Shown: positions 1 through 7,265 of the stretch, piece after piece
Layout of the letters: every line of letters starts with the position of its first letter
Position numbering within the stretch: position 1 is the stretch's first letter
NCBI RefSeq assembly: GCF_035605935.1
Contig: NZ_DATNGK010000135.1
Span: 1-64,000 of the forward strand
DNA length: 64,000 bases
Direction of reading: 5' to 3'
Source of the DNA: Actinocrinis sp035605935
GTDB lineage: Bacteria > Actinomycetota > Actinomycetes > Streptomycetales > Catenulisporaceae
The notes under the pieces: generated by a model
What the model was told of the DNA's origin: nothing
Databases searched by the model: none
Seen by the model: only the letters and a program-made list of their open reading frames with translations
Translations under genes and position numbers: made by a program

Positions 1-227
1 AAGACGGTAAGCAGGACGATCCGGCGCCCGGGCGCGATCCAGTAGCTCACTCTTTGTTGCACGCCGCCACAGTAGAAACGCAACTCCCAGAGCTGCCCAT
101 TCAGTTGGCGTGCGTATGGCATCCCGAGCGATATGCCCATCTCCTCAAGCAGTTCAAAGTGCATATACGCCTGGGCGCGCCGTGTGTCATCGAGCTTGCC
201 GTACCACTCTTCAACTTCAGGCTCCAG
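1..227 (-). CDS. RelE/HigB-like toxin (Gp49-like family), partial
   Basis: This minus-strand frame runs off the left edge and carries about 75 residues typical of Gp49-like HigB toxins, ribosome-dependent mRNA endonucleases usually encoded just before an XRE antitoxin. Visible hallmarks are LEPEVEEWY, then LLEEMG, RQLNGQLWELRFYCGG, and YWIAPGRRIVLLTVF at the edge. The antitoxin would lie outside the window. The start is a problem: no ATG, GTG or TTG lies in frame upstream of the conserved part. A CTG at 225-227 sits 11 nt after an AAGGGGG on the coding strand, so it may be the start, or a 1-nt frameshift may have broken the gene. The segment is visibly less GC-rich than its neighbours, which suggests acquisition by transfer. 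Family assignment is fairly sure; intactness is not. Confidence 0.6.
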   Translation of the reverse strand, partial: MEPEVEEWYGKLDDTRRAQAYMHFELLEEMGISLGMPYARQLNGQLWELRFYCGGVQQRVSYWIAPGRRIVLLTV

Positions 228-512
228 CTCAAGTGTACCCCCTTTTATAACACGGATGTTATGAGACGCCTGTGCCGATCCGGCCGAAATGAGATCACCC
301 CGAACCTCCGGGACCCTTTTGCCGGATCGTCGACGATGAGCCAGCGCTCTGATTCGCGTGACGGCCGAGCGCCAGCGAGGACGCGGAGCAGGGCGGGTGA
401 GTGGGCGATCTTCCGCGCGGAGCGCGCCAGCCGCAGGCGTCATCTACGGAGCGCAGCGGAGCGGCTTAGGCCCGGCGGTGGATGCAGGCCCGGCCGCCAA
501 GCCGTTAGGCAC
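228..512. other. Gene-free stretch between toxin and LacI gene
   Basis: No convincing gene or RNA was seen here. On the minus strand a TTATAA-like box followed by AAGGGGG lies just ahead of the toxin frame (about 240-250) and may be its promoter or ribosome site. The rest, up to the stop of the LacI regulator, is GC-rich sequence whose open frames look like composition artefacts. Confidence 0.4.
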
Positions 513-1580
513 TCAGGTGGAGGCCCGAACAACCAGCTCGGTCGGGAGTATCACGGCGGCGGGGTCCTGGCCGTCGAGTCGGGCGAGCAGCAGGCGGACC
601 ATTTCCTGGGAGATCCGGCGGAAGGGCTGGCGGACCGTGGTGAGCTGCGGGCGCGCGGTCAGGGCCGCCGGGGAGTCGTCGAAGCCCACGACCGCCACGT
701 CGTCGGGAACCCGCTTTCCCGCTCGCGTGAGCGCATCGATCGCGCCGACCGCCATGAGGTCGGATGCGACGAAGACCGCGTCCAGATCCGGGTTCGCCTC
801 CAGCAGCTTGGTCATCGCCGCGTCGCCGGAGGCCTGCGTGTAGTCGCCGTGCGCGATGAGCGCGTCGTCCTCGGGCAGGCCGGCCGTGCGCAGCGCGTCC
901 TGGTAGCCCTTGAGCCGGTCGCGGCCGCCCGGGGTGTCCATCGGGCCGGTGACCGTTCCGATCCTCGTCCTTGCGCGGGCGGCTAGGTGCGCGGTCGCCT
1001 GGCGGGCTCCTTCCGCCTCGTTGACCGCGACGTACGCCAGGTCGAGCTCGTGACCGATTGGCAGACCGCACGCGACGGCGGGGACGCCGAGGCCGGTCAG
1101 CCGGTCGACCACCGGGTTGCCCGCGTGCGTGGAGACCAGCAGCGCGCCGTCGATGTGGCCGGCCGCGATAAAGCGCACCACCCGCTCGCGGTCCTCCTCC
1201 GTGCCCGCGATCGAGAGCAGCAGCGGCATGTCGTGCTCGGCCAGCGCCTGGGTGCAGCCGCGCAGCAGGATCGGGAAGTTGGGGTCCTCGAAGAATTTCT
1301 CCTGCGGCTCGGACAGGATGAACGCGACCGACCGGGAGCGCTGGGTGACCAGCGAACGGGCGTGGTGGTTGACCACGTAGCCGGTTTGCTTGATCGCCTT
1401 GTTCACCGCGGCGAGCGCGGTCGGCGAGACGTTGACCCCGCCGTTGAGGACTCGGGACACCGTGCCGCGCGAGACTCCCGCCTCGGCCGCCACGTCCTCG
1501 ATCGTGGGCCGAACGCGCCGCGGTGGCGCGCCGTTTCCGACCCCGTTGCCGCTCACCGCACTCCACCTGTCCTCGTCCAC
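513..1580 (-). CDS. LacI-family transcriptional regulator
   Basis: This is a DNA-binding repressor of the LacI/GalR family. Residues about 25-75 form the helix-turn-helix and hinge helix (TIEDVAAEAGVSRGTVSRVLNG); residues about 85-355 form the periplasmic-binding-protein-like sugar-sensing domain, ending with the usual VVGFDDSPAA and LTTVRQP segments. At 355 aa it has the usual length. It is the last gene after the binding protein and two permeases, 25 bp behind the second permease, so it is probably co-transcribed and controls this locus through the half-sites near 4982 and 5071. A second GTG at 1556 preceded by GGAG is an alternative start, since the first residues are not conserved. Confidence 0.92.
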   Translation of the reverse strand: MDEDRWSAVSGNGVGNGAPPRRVRPTIEDVAAEAGVSRGTVSRVLNGGVNVSPTALAAVNKAIKQTGYVVNHHARSLVTQRSRSVAFILSEPQEKFFEDPNFPILLRGCTQALAEHDMPLLLSIAGTEEDRERVVRFIAAGHIDGALLVSTHAGNPVVDRLTGLGVPAVACGLPIGHELDLAYVAVNEAEGARQATAHLAARARTRIGTVTGPMDTPGGRDRLKGYQDALRTAGLPEDDALIAHGDYTQASGDAAMTKLLEANPDLDAVFVASDLMAVGAIDALTRAGKRVPDDVAVVGFDDSPAALTARPQLTTVRQPFRRISQEMVRLLLARLDGQDPAAVILPTELVVRAST

Positions 1581-1605
1581 ACCCTGGCCTGGTGCCAGCA
1601 GTCTG

Positions 1606-2478
1606 TCACTTGACCGACCCCGCTGAAAGATCGACCCGCCAGAACCGCTGAAGCAGGAAGAACAGCACGACCAACGGCACGATCGACAACAGCGAGCCCG
1701 TGATCACCACCGTGTACAGCGCGGGCTGCTGGGTGCCTTGGCTCAGGAGCGTGTAGAGGCCGACCGTGAGCGGGTATTTGGTGTCGCTGCTGAGCATCAA
1801 CCAGGGCAGCAGGAAGTTGTTCCAGATGGCCACGAACTGGAACAGGAAGATCGTCACCAGTCCCGGCGCCATCATCGGCACACCGATGCGCAGGAACGTG
1901 CGCCATTCGCTTGACCCATCCATTCGCGCCGCCTCGATGACCTCGTCGGGCACTGATGCGCCGGCGTAGATGCGGGCAAGATAGATGCCGTACGGGGAGA
2001 CGATGGACGGGATGAGGACCGACCAGTACGTGTCGGCGAGGTTGAGCTTGGCGACGAGCAGGTACTGCGGCACCGCGAGCACCACCGCGGGAACGAGCAC
2101 GCCGACGAGGATGAGGTTGAAGAGGACTGACTTACCGCGGAACTGGTACTTGGCAAAGGTGTAGCCGGTCAAGGCGGAGAGCGCGGCGGACAGGATCGCA
2201 CCGCCGCCGGCGTAGATCGCGGTGTTCCACATCCAGCTCCAGAAGATGCCGCCGCGATAGGAGGTCAGCGTACTGAGATTCTGGAAGAGGGCCGAGCCTG
2301 GCTTGAAAGCGGAGAGGTTGAACAGCTCGGTGTTGTTCTTGGTGGAAGCGATCACGACCCAGGCAACCGGGAGCAGCGCGTAGAGCGTGCCCAGCAGGAG
2401 GATGCCGGTCGGGATGAGAGCCGTGCGGCGGGGGCGGCGAGGAGCGTAGCCGCGGGAAGAGGCGGTGAGGGTGGTCAC
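1606..2478 (-). CDS. Carbohydrate ABC transporter permease, MalG type
   Basis: Inner-membrane permease of a CUT1 sugar importer. The 290-aa protein has about six membrane segments, the first near residue 20 (LIPTGILLLGTLYALLP). The EAA loop contacting the ATPase reads EAARMDGSSEWRTFLRIGVP, as in MalG homologues. The GTG start overlaps the stop of the other permease gene (GTGA), indicating translational coupling. No ATPase gene is present nearby; actinomycete CUT1 systems commonly share an MsiK-type ATPase encoded elsewhere, which is the likely situation here. Substrate is inferred to be a beta-galactoside or galactose-containing oligosaccharide from the adjacent GH42 and gal genes. Confidence 0.93.
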   Translation of the reverse strand: MTTLTASSRGYAPRRPRRTALIPTGILLLGTLYALLPVAWVVIASTKNNTELFNLSAFKPGSALFQNLSTLTSYRGGIFWSWMWNTAIYAGGGAILSAALSALTGYTFAKYQFRGKSVLFNLILVGVLVPAVVLAVPQYLLVAKLNLADTYWSVLIPSIVSPYGIYLARIYAGASVPDEVIEAARMDGSSEWRTFLRIGVPMMAPGLVTIFLFQFVAIWNNFLLPWLMLSSDTKYPLTVGLYTLLSQGTQQPALYTVVITGSLLSIVPLVVLFFLLQRFWRVDLSAGSVK

Positions 2479-3449
2479 TTGGATTCGCCTCCGAAGGTGT
2501 GGCGGTTCGTCAGGCGCAGCACGGCGATCGAGACGGCGAACATCAGCACCGCGATGATGATCGACTCGGCCGACCCGGCGAACACGTCATCGCCGGTATA
2601 CGTGTCGTGATACACCTTCATCAGCGGGGTCCACGTCGCGGAGACCACGCCGTAGGAGACCTGTCGCAGGGTATTGGGTTCGTTGAAGACCTGCAGCGTG
2701 GCGATGGTCGAGAAGATCGCGGTCATGATGACCGAGGGCCGGATCATCGGCAGCTTGATGCGCAGCGCGATCTGCAGCTCGCTTGAGCCGTCCAGCCGCG
2801 CGGCCTCATAGACCTCCTGCGGCAGCGAACGCAGCGAGGTGTACAGCACCATCATGTTGAAGCCGGTGCCGCCCCAGATACCGATGTTCGCGATGGACAG
2901 GTAGACCGCGCGCGAGCCGAAGAAGTTGATGCTCGTGACGCCGAACAGCGTGTGCATGACGGACACGAACGGTGAGACAGAGGGCAGATACATCATGCCC
3001 CAGAGCATCGATCCGATGATCGTCGGCACCGCGTAAGGCAGGAAGATCGCGATCCTGCCGAGGCGCTGGAAGCGGACCCGCTGCGCGTCGAGGATCAGGG
3101 CGAAAACCGTGGCCAGGCCGAGCATCAGCGGGATCAGGATGCAGCCATAGAGCAGCGCGCGCAGGATGCTGTGCCGGAACTCTGAGTCATGGAACACGGC
3201 CGTGTAGTTGCCGAATCCGGTGAAGACCTGTTTGCGCGCGTTGCGGCCCAGGCCGAGCCCCTGGATCTGGGTCTTCTGGGTGGACAGGAACACCGTGTAG
3301 CCCAGCGGCACGAGGAACACCGCGGTGAAAAGCACGACCGCCGGCACCAGGAAGGCGTACGGGGTACGGCGCGGAGCCGGGTTCCAGCGCGCCCGGCGCG
3401 GCGCTGTCCCGGACTTGCCGGGCGCGTCGACGACTGCGGTCGCCGTCAT
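2475..3449 (-). CDS. Carbohydrate ABC transporter permease, MalF type
   Basis: Partner permease of the same CUT1 importer, 324 aa. After a charged cytoplasmic N-terminus (residues 1-30) come about six membrane segments, the first being the AFLVPAVVLFTAVFLVPLG region. The EAA loop reads EVYEAARLDGSSELQIALRIK. The ATG at 3449 is preceded by GAGGAG at 7 nt spacing. It lies 143 bp after the binding-protein gene; that gap holds a strong hairpin (3487-3526) that could set the high binding-protein to permease ratio seen in such operons. Confidence 0.93.
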   Translation of the reverse strand: MTATAVVDAPGKSGTAPRRARWNPAPRRTPYAFLVPAVVLFTAVFLVPLGYTVFLSTQKTQIQGLGLGRNARKQVFTGFGNYTAVFHDSEFRHSILRALLYGCILIPLMLGLATVFALILDAQRVRFQRLGRIAIFLPYAVPTIIGSMLWGMMYLPSVSPFVSVMHTLFGVTSINFFGSRAVYLSIANIGIWGGTGFNMMVLYTSLRSLPQEVYEAARLDGSSELQIALRIKLPMIRPSVIMTAIFSTIATLQVFNEPNTLRQVSYGVVSATWTPLMKVYHDTYTGDDVFAGSAESIIIAVLMFAVSIAVLRLTNRHTFGGESK

Positions 3450-3486
3450 GTTGCTTCTCCTCGGATCTGGGTATACGGGCTTGAAA

Positions 3487-3526
3487 CCGGGACCTGCGAG
3501 CCGGTGCGGCGGATCGCAGGGCCCGG
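3487..3526 (-). promoter_or_regulatory. Intercistronic hairpin between binding-protein and permease genes
   Basis: Arms 3487-3499 and 3514-3526 are complementary over 13 bp with one mismatch, around a 14-nt loop. Its place just after the solute-binding-protein gene and before the permease genes recalls the mRNA-stabilising or partially terminating elements between malE and malF. No U-run follows, so stabilisation is more likely than strong termination. Confidence 0.55.
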
Positions 3527-3592
3527 TGGTATTGAGGAGCGGGTGGATTGAGAAGCCGGCGGGAATGCGAAGCGGCGGTACGTCGAGCGAGA

Positions 3593-4906
3593 TCAGCTTC
3601 CGCTGACGGTGAAGCCGTTGGTCTTCATGTCCGCGACCACCTTCTGCTGCACGGTGGACAGCGCGGCTAGGAAGTCGCCCTTGTTCGTCGCGGCCGCGCC
3701 GAATGCGTCAGAGAAGGCGCTGTAGGCGACGTTCACGTCCGGACCCCAGGTCGCCGTGGCGGCCTGCTGCGAGTACTGCTTCGCCAGCGTGTAGAAGTCG
3801 CTCTGGCCGCCGACGAAGGCCGGGACGGTCAGCGCGGAACTGCCCTCAGCGGCGAGCGAGGCAGGGTACACGTTGCCCTGTGAGACAAGCAGGTTGACGC
3901 CCTCGCTCTGGTGGTTGAGCCAGGTGATGAACTCAGCGGCCTGCTGCGGGTGCTTGGAGTCCGATGTGACGGAAGTAGCCGAGCCGCCCCAGTTACCGGT
4001 TACCTGATCGCCCGCGTTCCACTGCGGCAGCGGGGCCATCGCCCACTTGCCCGAGGTGTCCGCCGCCTCGGAGGCCAGCGTGCCCGGCGCCCACACGGCC
4101 GCGACCCACGAGAGATAAGTGCCGTTGTCCAGCGCCTTGCTCCAGTCGGCGGTCCACGCGGTCTTGTTGTCGACCGCGCCTTCCTTCACCAGGTTTCCCC
4201 AGTACGAGGCGACCTTCTGCGAGGCCGCGGAGTCGATGCCGACAGTCCACGAGTTGCCGGATGCGGACCACCACTTGGCCCCGGCCTGCTGGGTCAGCCC
4301 GGAGAACAGGCCGCCATCGGTGGTGGCGGTGTCGCCGAGGTAGACGTTCGGGTGGGCCTTGTGCACCTGCTCGGCCTCGGTCTGGTACTGGGCCCACGTG
4401 GTCGGCGGCGTCAGCCCATACTGCTTGAACAGATCGGTGCGGTAGAAGTACGCGAGCGGAGCAGCGTCCTGCGGTACGCCGTAGACGGCGCTGGTACCGA
4501 GGGTGACCTGGTTCCACAGCCCTTCCGGGTAGTCGCTCTTGATGTTGTTGACGTACTGCGAGATGTCAGCCAGGTAGTTGTTGGACACCATGGTCGGCAG
4601 CGACTGGTACTCGACCTGCGCGAGGTCCGGCATCGTGTGCGCCTTGCCCGAGGTGAGCAGCTTGGTCAGCTCAGGGTCTCCGCCGGCCGCCTTGGTGAAG
4701 GTGACCTGGATGTTGGGATGCGTCTTGTTCCAGGCGGCCACGATCTTGTCCATGTTCGGCACCCAGGACCAGAAGGTCAGGTTCACCTTCTGATTCGTGT
4801 CCGCGGCGTTCGGGTGGGACGAGCCGCTGGACGACGAGCAGCCTGCCGCGAGGGCGACCGCGGCGACGGCGCACGCGGCCGAGGTGGCGGCGCGGGAGAG
4901 CTTCAT
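3593..4906 (-). CDS. Extracellular sugar-binding lipoprotein of ABC importer
   Basis: Solute-binding protein of the CUT1 importer, anchored outside the membrane as a lipoprotein. The signal peptide ends with lipobox LAAGC; Cys23 is the predicted lipidated residue, followed by a Ser-rich linker. The body has the family-1 binding-protein pattern (LTFWSWVPNMDKIVAAWNK near the start; a WGG segment and AAEFITWL further on). Length, 437 aa, is typical. ATG at 4906 is chosen because GGAG lies 5 nt before it, whereas the GTG at 4912 overlaps that ribosome site. It is first in the operon, with permeases and LacI behind it; the upstream region is shared with the divergent beta-galactosidases. Confidence 0.93.
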   Translation of the reverse strand: MKLSRAATSAACAVAAVALAAGCSSSSGSSHPNAADTNQKVNLTFWSWVPNMDKIVAAWNKTHPNIQVTFTKAAGGDPELTKLLTSGKAHTMPDLAQVEYQSLPTMVSNNYLADISQYVNNIKSDYPEGLWNQVTLGTSAVYGVPQDAAPLAYFYRTDLFKQYGLTPPTTWAQYQTEAEQVHKAHPNVYLGDTATTDGGLFSGLTQQAGAKWWSASGNSWTVGIDSAASQKVASYWGNLVKEGAVDNKTAWTADWSKALDNGTYLSWVAAVWAPGTLASEAADTSGKWAMAPLPQWNAGDQVTGNWGGSATSVTSDSKHPQQAAEFITWLNHQSEGVNLLVSQGNVYPASLAAEGSSALTVPAFVGGQSDFYTLAKQYSQQAATATWGPDVNVAYSAFSDAFGAAATNKGDFLAALSTVQQKVVADMKTNGFTVSGS

Positions 4907-4981
4907 TGCCACTCCAAGGGGAAAGATGGTGGGCGGGTGGTTGAGCCAGACGGTGAGCGGTAACTTTTCCCGTTACGGCGT

Positions 4982-4995
4982 TGTGAACGCTCCCA
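4982..4995. promoter_or_regulatory. LacI/CebR-like operator half-match
   Basis: The sequence TGTGAACGCTCCCA resembles the Streptomyces CebR-type box TGGGAGCGCTCCCA, with a perfect right half. It lies 76 bp upstream of the binding-protein start and is a candidate target of the LacI regulator encoded at the end of that operon. Confidence 0.5.
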
Positions 4996-5001
4996 GATTC
5001 A

Positions 5002-5022
5002 TGACAGGATCTTCTCCTGTCA
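5002..5022. promoter_or_regulatory. Perfect 8-5-8 palindrome in divergent promoter region
   Basis: TGACAGGA-TCTTC-TCCTGTCA is an exact inverted repeat lying between the two LacI-like half-sites, in the region shared by the importer and beta-galactosidase operons. It may be an operator for a second regulator. No protein in the window is clearly matched to it. Confidence 0.45.
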
Positions 5023-5070
5023 AGAGGTCGCCAAGGGCTAGAACAGAGCGAGACTACTCCGTTACCGATC

Positions 5071-5084
5071 CGTGAGCGCTCCCA
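5071..5084. promoter_or_regulatory. LacI/CebR-like operator half-match
   Basis: CGTGAGCGCTCCCA shares GAGCGCTCCCA with the CebR-type consensus and the CGCTCCCA half with the site at 4982. It lies 42 bp upstream of the first beta-galactosidase start. An upstream GTG inside this element was rejected as the gene start because of it. Confidence 0.55.
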
Positions 5085-5125
5085 ATCGGCACCTCGCCCC
5101 GCGTGCAGAAGCAAGAGGTATTTCG

Positions 5126-7228
5126 ATGACTCTCCAGGTAGAGCGGGCGGCCGCGGCCGGTCGCGCCGCGGACGGCGCGACGGGTCCGGCGGCCTCGCCG
5201 CGGCCTTCCGCCGCGCGGTGGCCGCGGCTCGACGCGCTCGCCTATGGAGCGGACTACAACCCGGAGCAGTGGCCGCAGGAGGTGTGGGTCGAGGATGTCG
5301 CGCTGATGCGCGAAGCCGGGGTGAACCTGATCAGCCTCGGCATCTTCTCCTGGGCGCTGCTGGAACCCGAGCCGGGCAGGTTCGAGTTCGGCTGGCTGGA
5401 CCGGGTCGTCGGCCTGTTGCATGAGGCCGGCATCGCGGTTGATTTGGCGACGCCGACCGCGGCCGCACCGGCCTGGTTCCTCGCGCGCTACCCACATGTG
5501 CGACCGGTGACGCGTGAGGGCGTGGTGCTCGGCGGTTCGGCCCGGCAGACCTACTGTCCGCACGCGTCTGAGTACCGTGCGGCGTGCCGGCAGATTGCAG
5601 AGCAGCTCGCGGCGCGGTACGCCGCACATCCGGCGGTCGTCATGTGGCACGTCCACAACGAGTACGGCGCACCGACCGCGGAGTGCTACTGCGCGGTATC
5701 AGCGGCCGCGTTCCGAGACTGGCTGCGCGCTCGTTACGGCAGCCTTGACGCGCTCAATGCCGCGTGGACCACGTCATTCTGGGGCCAGCAGTACTCGGAT
5801 TGGGAGCAAATCGATGCCCCGCGCCGCGCCCCGATGGCAGATGTGAACCCAACGCACCGGCTCGACTTCCAGCGCTTCACGTCGGATTCGCTGCTGGAGC
5901 TGTACACGGCCGAGCGCGATGTGATCAGGGCACAGACGACAGCCGCTGGGCGCGCCGAGGTGCCGATCACGACCAACTTGCAGCTGATCAACTGCAAATC
6001 GCTGGATTTCTGGGCCTGGGCCGCGCAGACCGACCTCGCCGCGAACGACCACTACCTCTCGGCGGAGCGACCGGACAATCACATCGAACTAGCCCTGTGC
6101 GCGGACTTCACCCGCTCGGTCGGCGGCGGCGGTCCCTGGTTGCTGATGGAGCACTCGACCAGTGCGGTCAGCTGGCAGCCGCGCAATCTGGCCAAACGGC
6201 CCGGCGAGATGCGGCGCAACTCGCTGGCGCATGTGGCGCGGGGCGCGGATGGCGCGCTGTTCTTCCAGTGGCGGGCCTCGCGCGGCGGCGGGGAGAAGTT
6301 CCACTCGGCGATGGTTCCGCACGGCGGCACCCGCTCGCGGATCTGGCGGGAGGTGGTCAGCCTCGGTGCGGACCTGGCCGCGCTGCGTCCGCTCCAGGGC
6401 TCGACAACGGTCGCTGACGCCGCGCTGCTGTGGGACTGGGAGTCGTGGTGGGCGCTCGAGCACGCGTTCCGGCCTTCGGTCGACCTGGAGTTCAAGGAGC
6501 GGCAGCTGGCCTACTACGAGGCGCTGTGGCGCGCGCATGTAGGCGTCGACTTCGCGCATCCGAGCGCTGACTTGTCGCAATACCGGATGGTGGTCGTGCC
6601 GCAGATGTACTTGTGCCGGGAGGAGTGGGCCGAGAATCTGCGGCGGTACGTGCGCGGCGGCGGCACGCTGGTCGTCTCGTACTTCTCGGGGATCGTGGAC
6701 GAGCATGACTCGGTTCACCTCGGCGGCTATCCAGGAGCGCTGCGTGACCTGCTCGGTGTGCTGGTCGAGGAGTTTCTGCCGCTGCGGGCGGACTGGACGA
6801 TCGGGCTGGGAGGCGGGGAGACGATCGGGACCGCAACGGTGTGGGCCGAGGACGTCGAACTGCGCGGCGCCGAGGCGGTGCTGACGTACGCCGACGGTCC
6901 GGCGGAGGGTAAGCCTGCGGTAACGAGACATCCCTACGGGGATGGGCACGCTTGGTACGTCTCAACCAGGCCGGACGCGGAGACGCTGCGTGAGATCTTG
7001 CGGCTCGCGGCGGCTGATGCGGGCGTCACGTTCGATACGGAAACCCCCGACACGCTGGAACTGGTGCGGCGTAAGGCATCAGATGACACGTCATACCTGT
7101 TCGCGATCAATCACGGGCAGCAAGAGGCTGCGGTAGCGGCGTCTGGCGTCGACCTACTGACCGGCGAGGCGTTCATCGGATCTGTCCGCATACCGGCTGG
7201 GAGCGTGCGCATCGTTCGGGAAGCGTGA
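5126..7228 (+). CDS. Beta-galactosidase, glycoside hydrolase family 42
   Basis: Intracellular enzyme releasing terminal beta-galactose from galactosides. The (beta/alpha)8 domain carries acid/base Glu179 in HNEYG and nucleophile Glu342 in LLMEHST. Cysteines in TYCPHA and AECYC match the zinc site of GH42 enzymes. A glutamine-amidotransferase-like trimerisation domain and a small C-terminal beta domain follow, giving the full 700-aa architecture. ATG 5126 is chosen because AAGAGGT precedes it by 6 nt; a GTG at 5072 lies inside an operator-like site. A second GH42 gene follows after 37 bp, so both probably form one transcript controlled by the LacI regulator opposite. No signal peptide is seen, so the substrate is expected to arrive through the adjacent importer. 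Confidence 0.93.
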   Translation: MTLQVERAAAAGRAADGATGPAASPRPSAARWPRLDALAYGADYNPEQWPQEVWVEDVALMREAGVNLISLGIFSWALLEPEPGRFEFGWLDRVVGLLHEAGIAVDLATPTAAAPAWFLARYPHVRPVTREGVVLGGSARQTYCPHASEYRAACRQIAEQLAARYAAHPAVVMWHVHNEYGAPTAECYCAVSAAAFRDWLRARYGSLDALNAAWTTSFWGQQYSDWEQIDAPRRAPMADVNPTHRLDFQRFTSDSLLELYTAERDVIRAQTTAAGRAEVPITTNLQLINCKSLDFWAWAAQTDLAANDHYLSAERPDNHIELALCADFTRSVGGGGPWLLMEHSTSAVSWQPRNLAKRPGEMRRNSLAHVARGADGALFFQWRASRGGGEKFHSAMVPHGGTRSRIWREVVSLGADLAALRPLQGSTTVADAALLWDWESWWALEHAFRPSVDLEFKERQLAYYEALWRAHVGVDFAHPSADLSQYRMVVVPQMYLCREEWAENLRRYVRGGGTLVVSYFSGIVDEHDSVHLGGYPGALRDLLGVLVEEFLPLRADWTIGLGGGETIGTATVWAEDVELRGAEAVLTYADGPAEGKPAVTRHPYGDGHAWYVSTRPDAETLREILRLAAADAGVTFDTETPDTLELVRRKASDDTSYLFAINHGQQEAAVAASGVDLLTGEAFIGSVRIPAGSVRIVREA

Positions 7229-7265
7229 TACGAACGGCGCGGAAGATCGGTGAGAGGAGATCGCA

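Noticed and set aside
54..986. 310-codon plus-strand open frame
   Set aside because: It lies antisense to the toxin frame and LacI gene; its Arg/Gly-rich translation has no domain and follows the third-position GC of the opposite strand.
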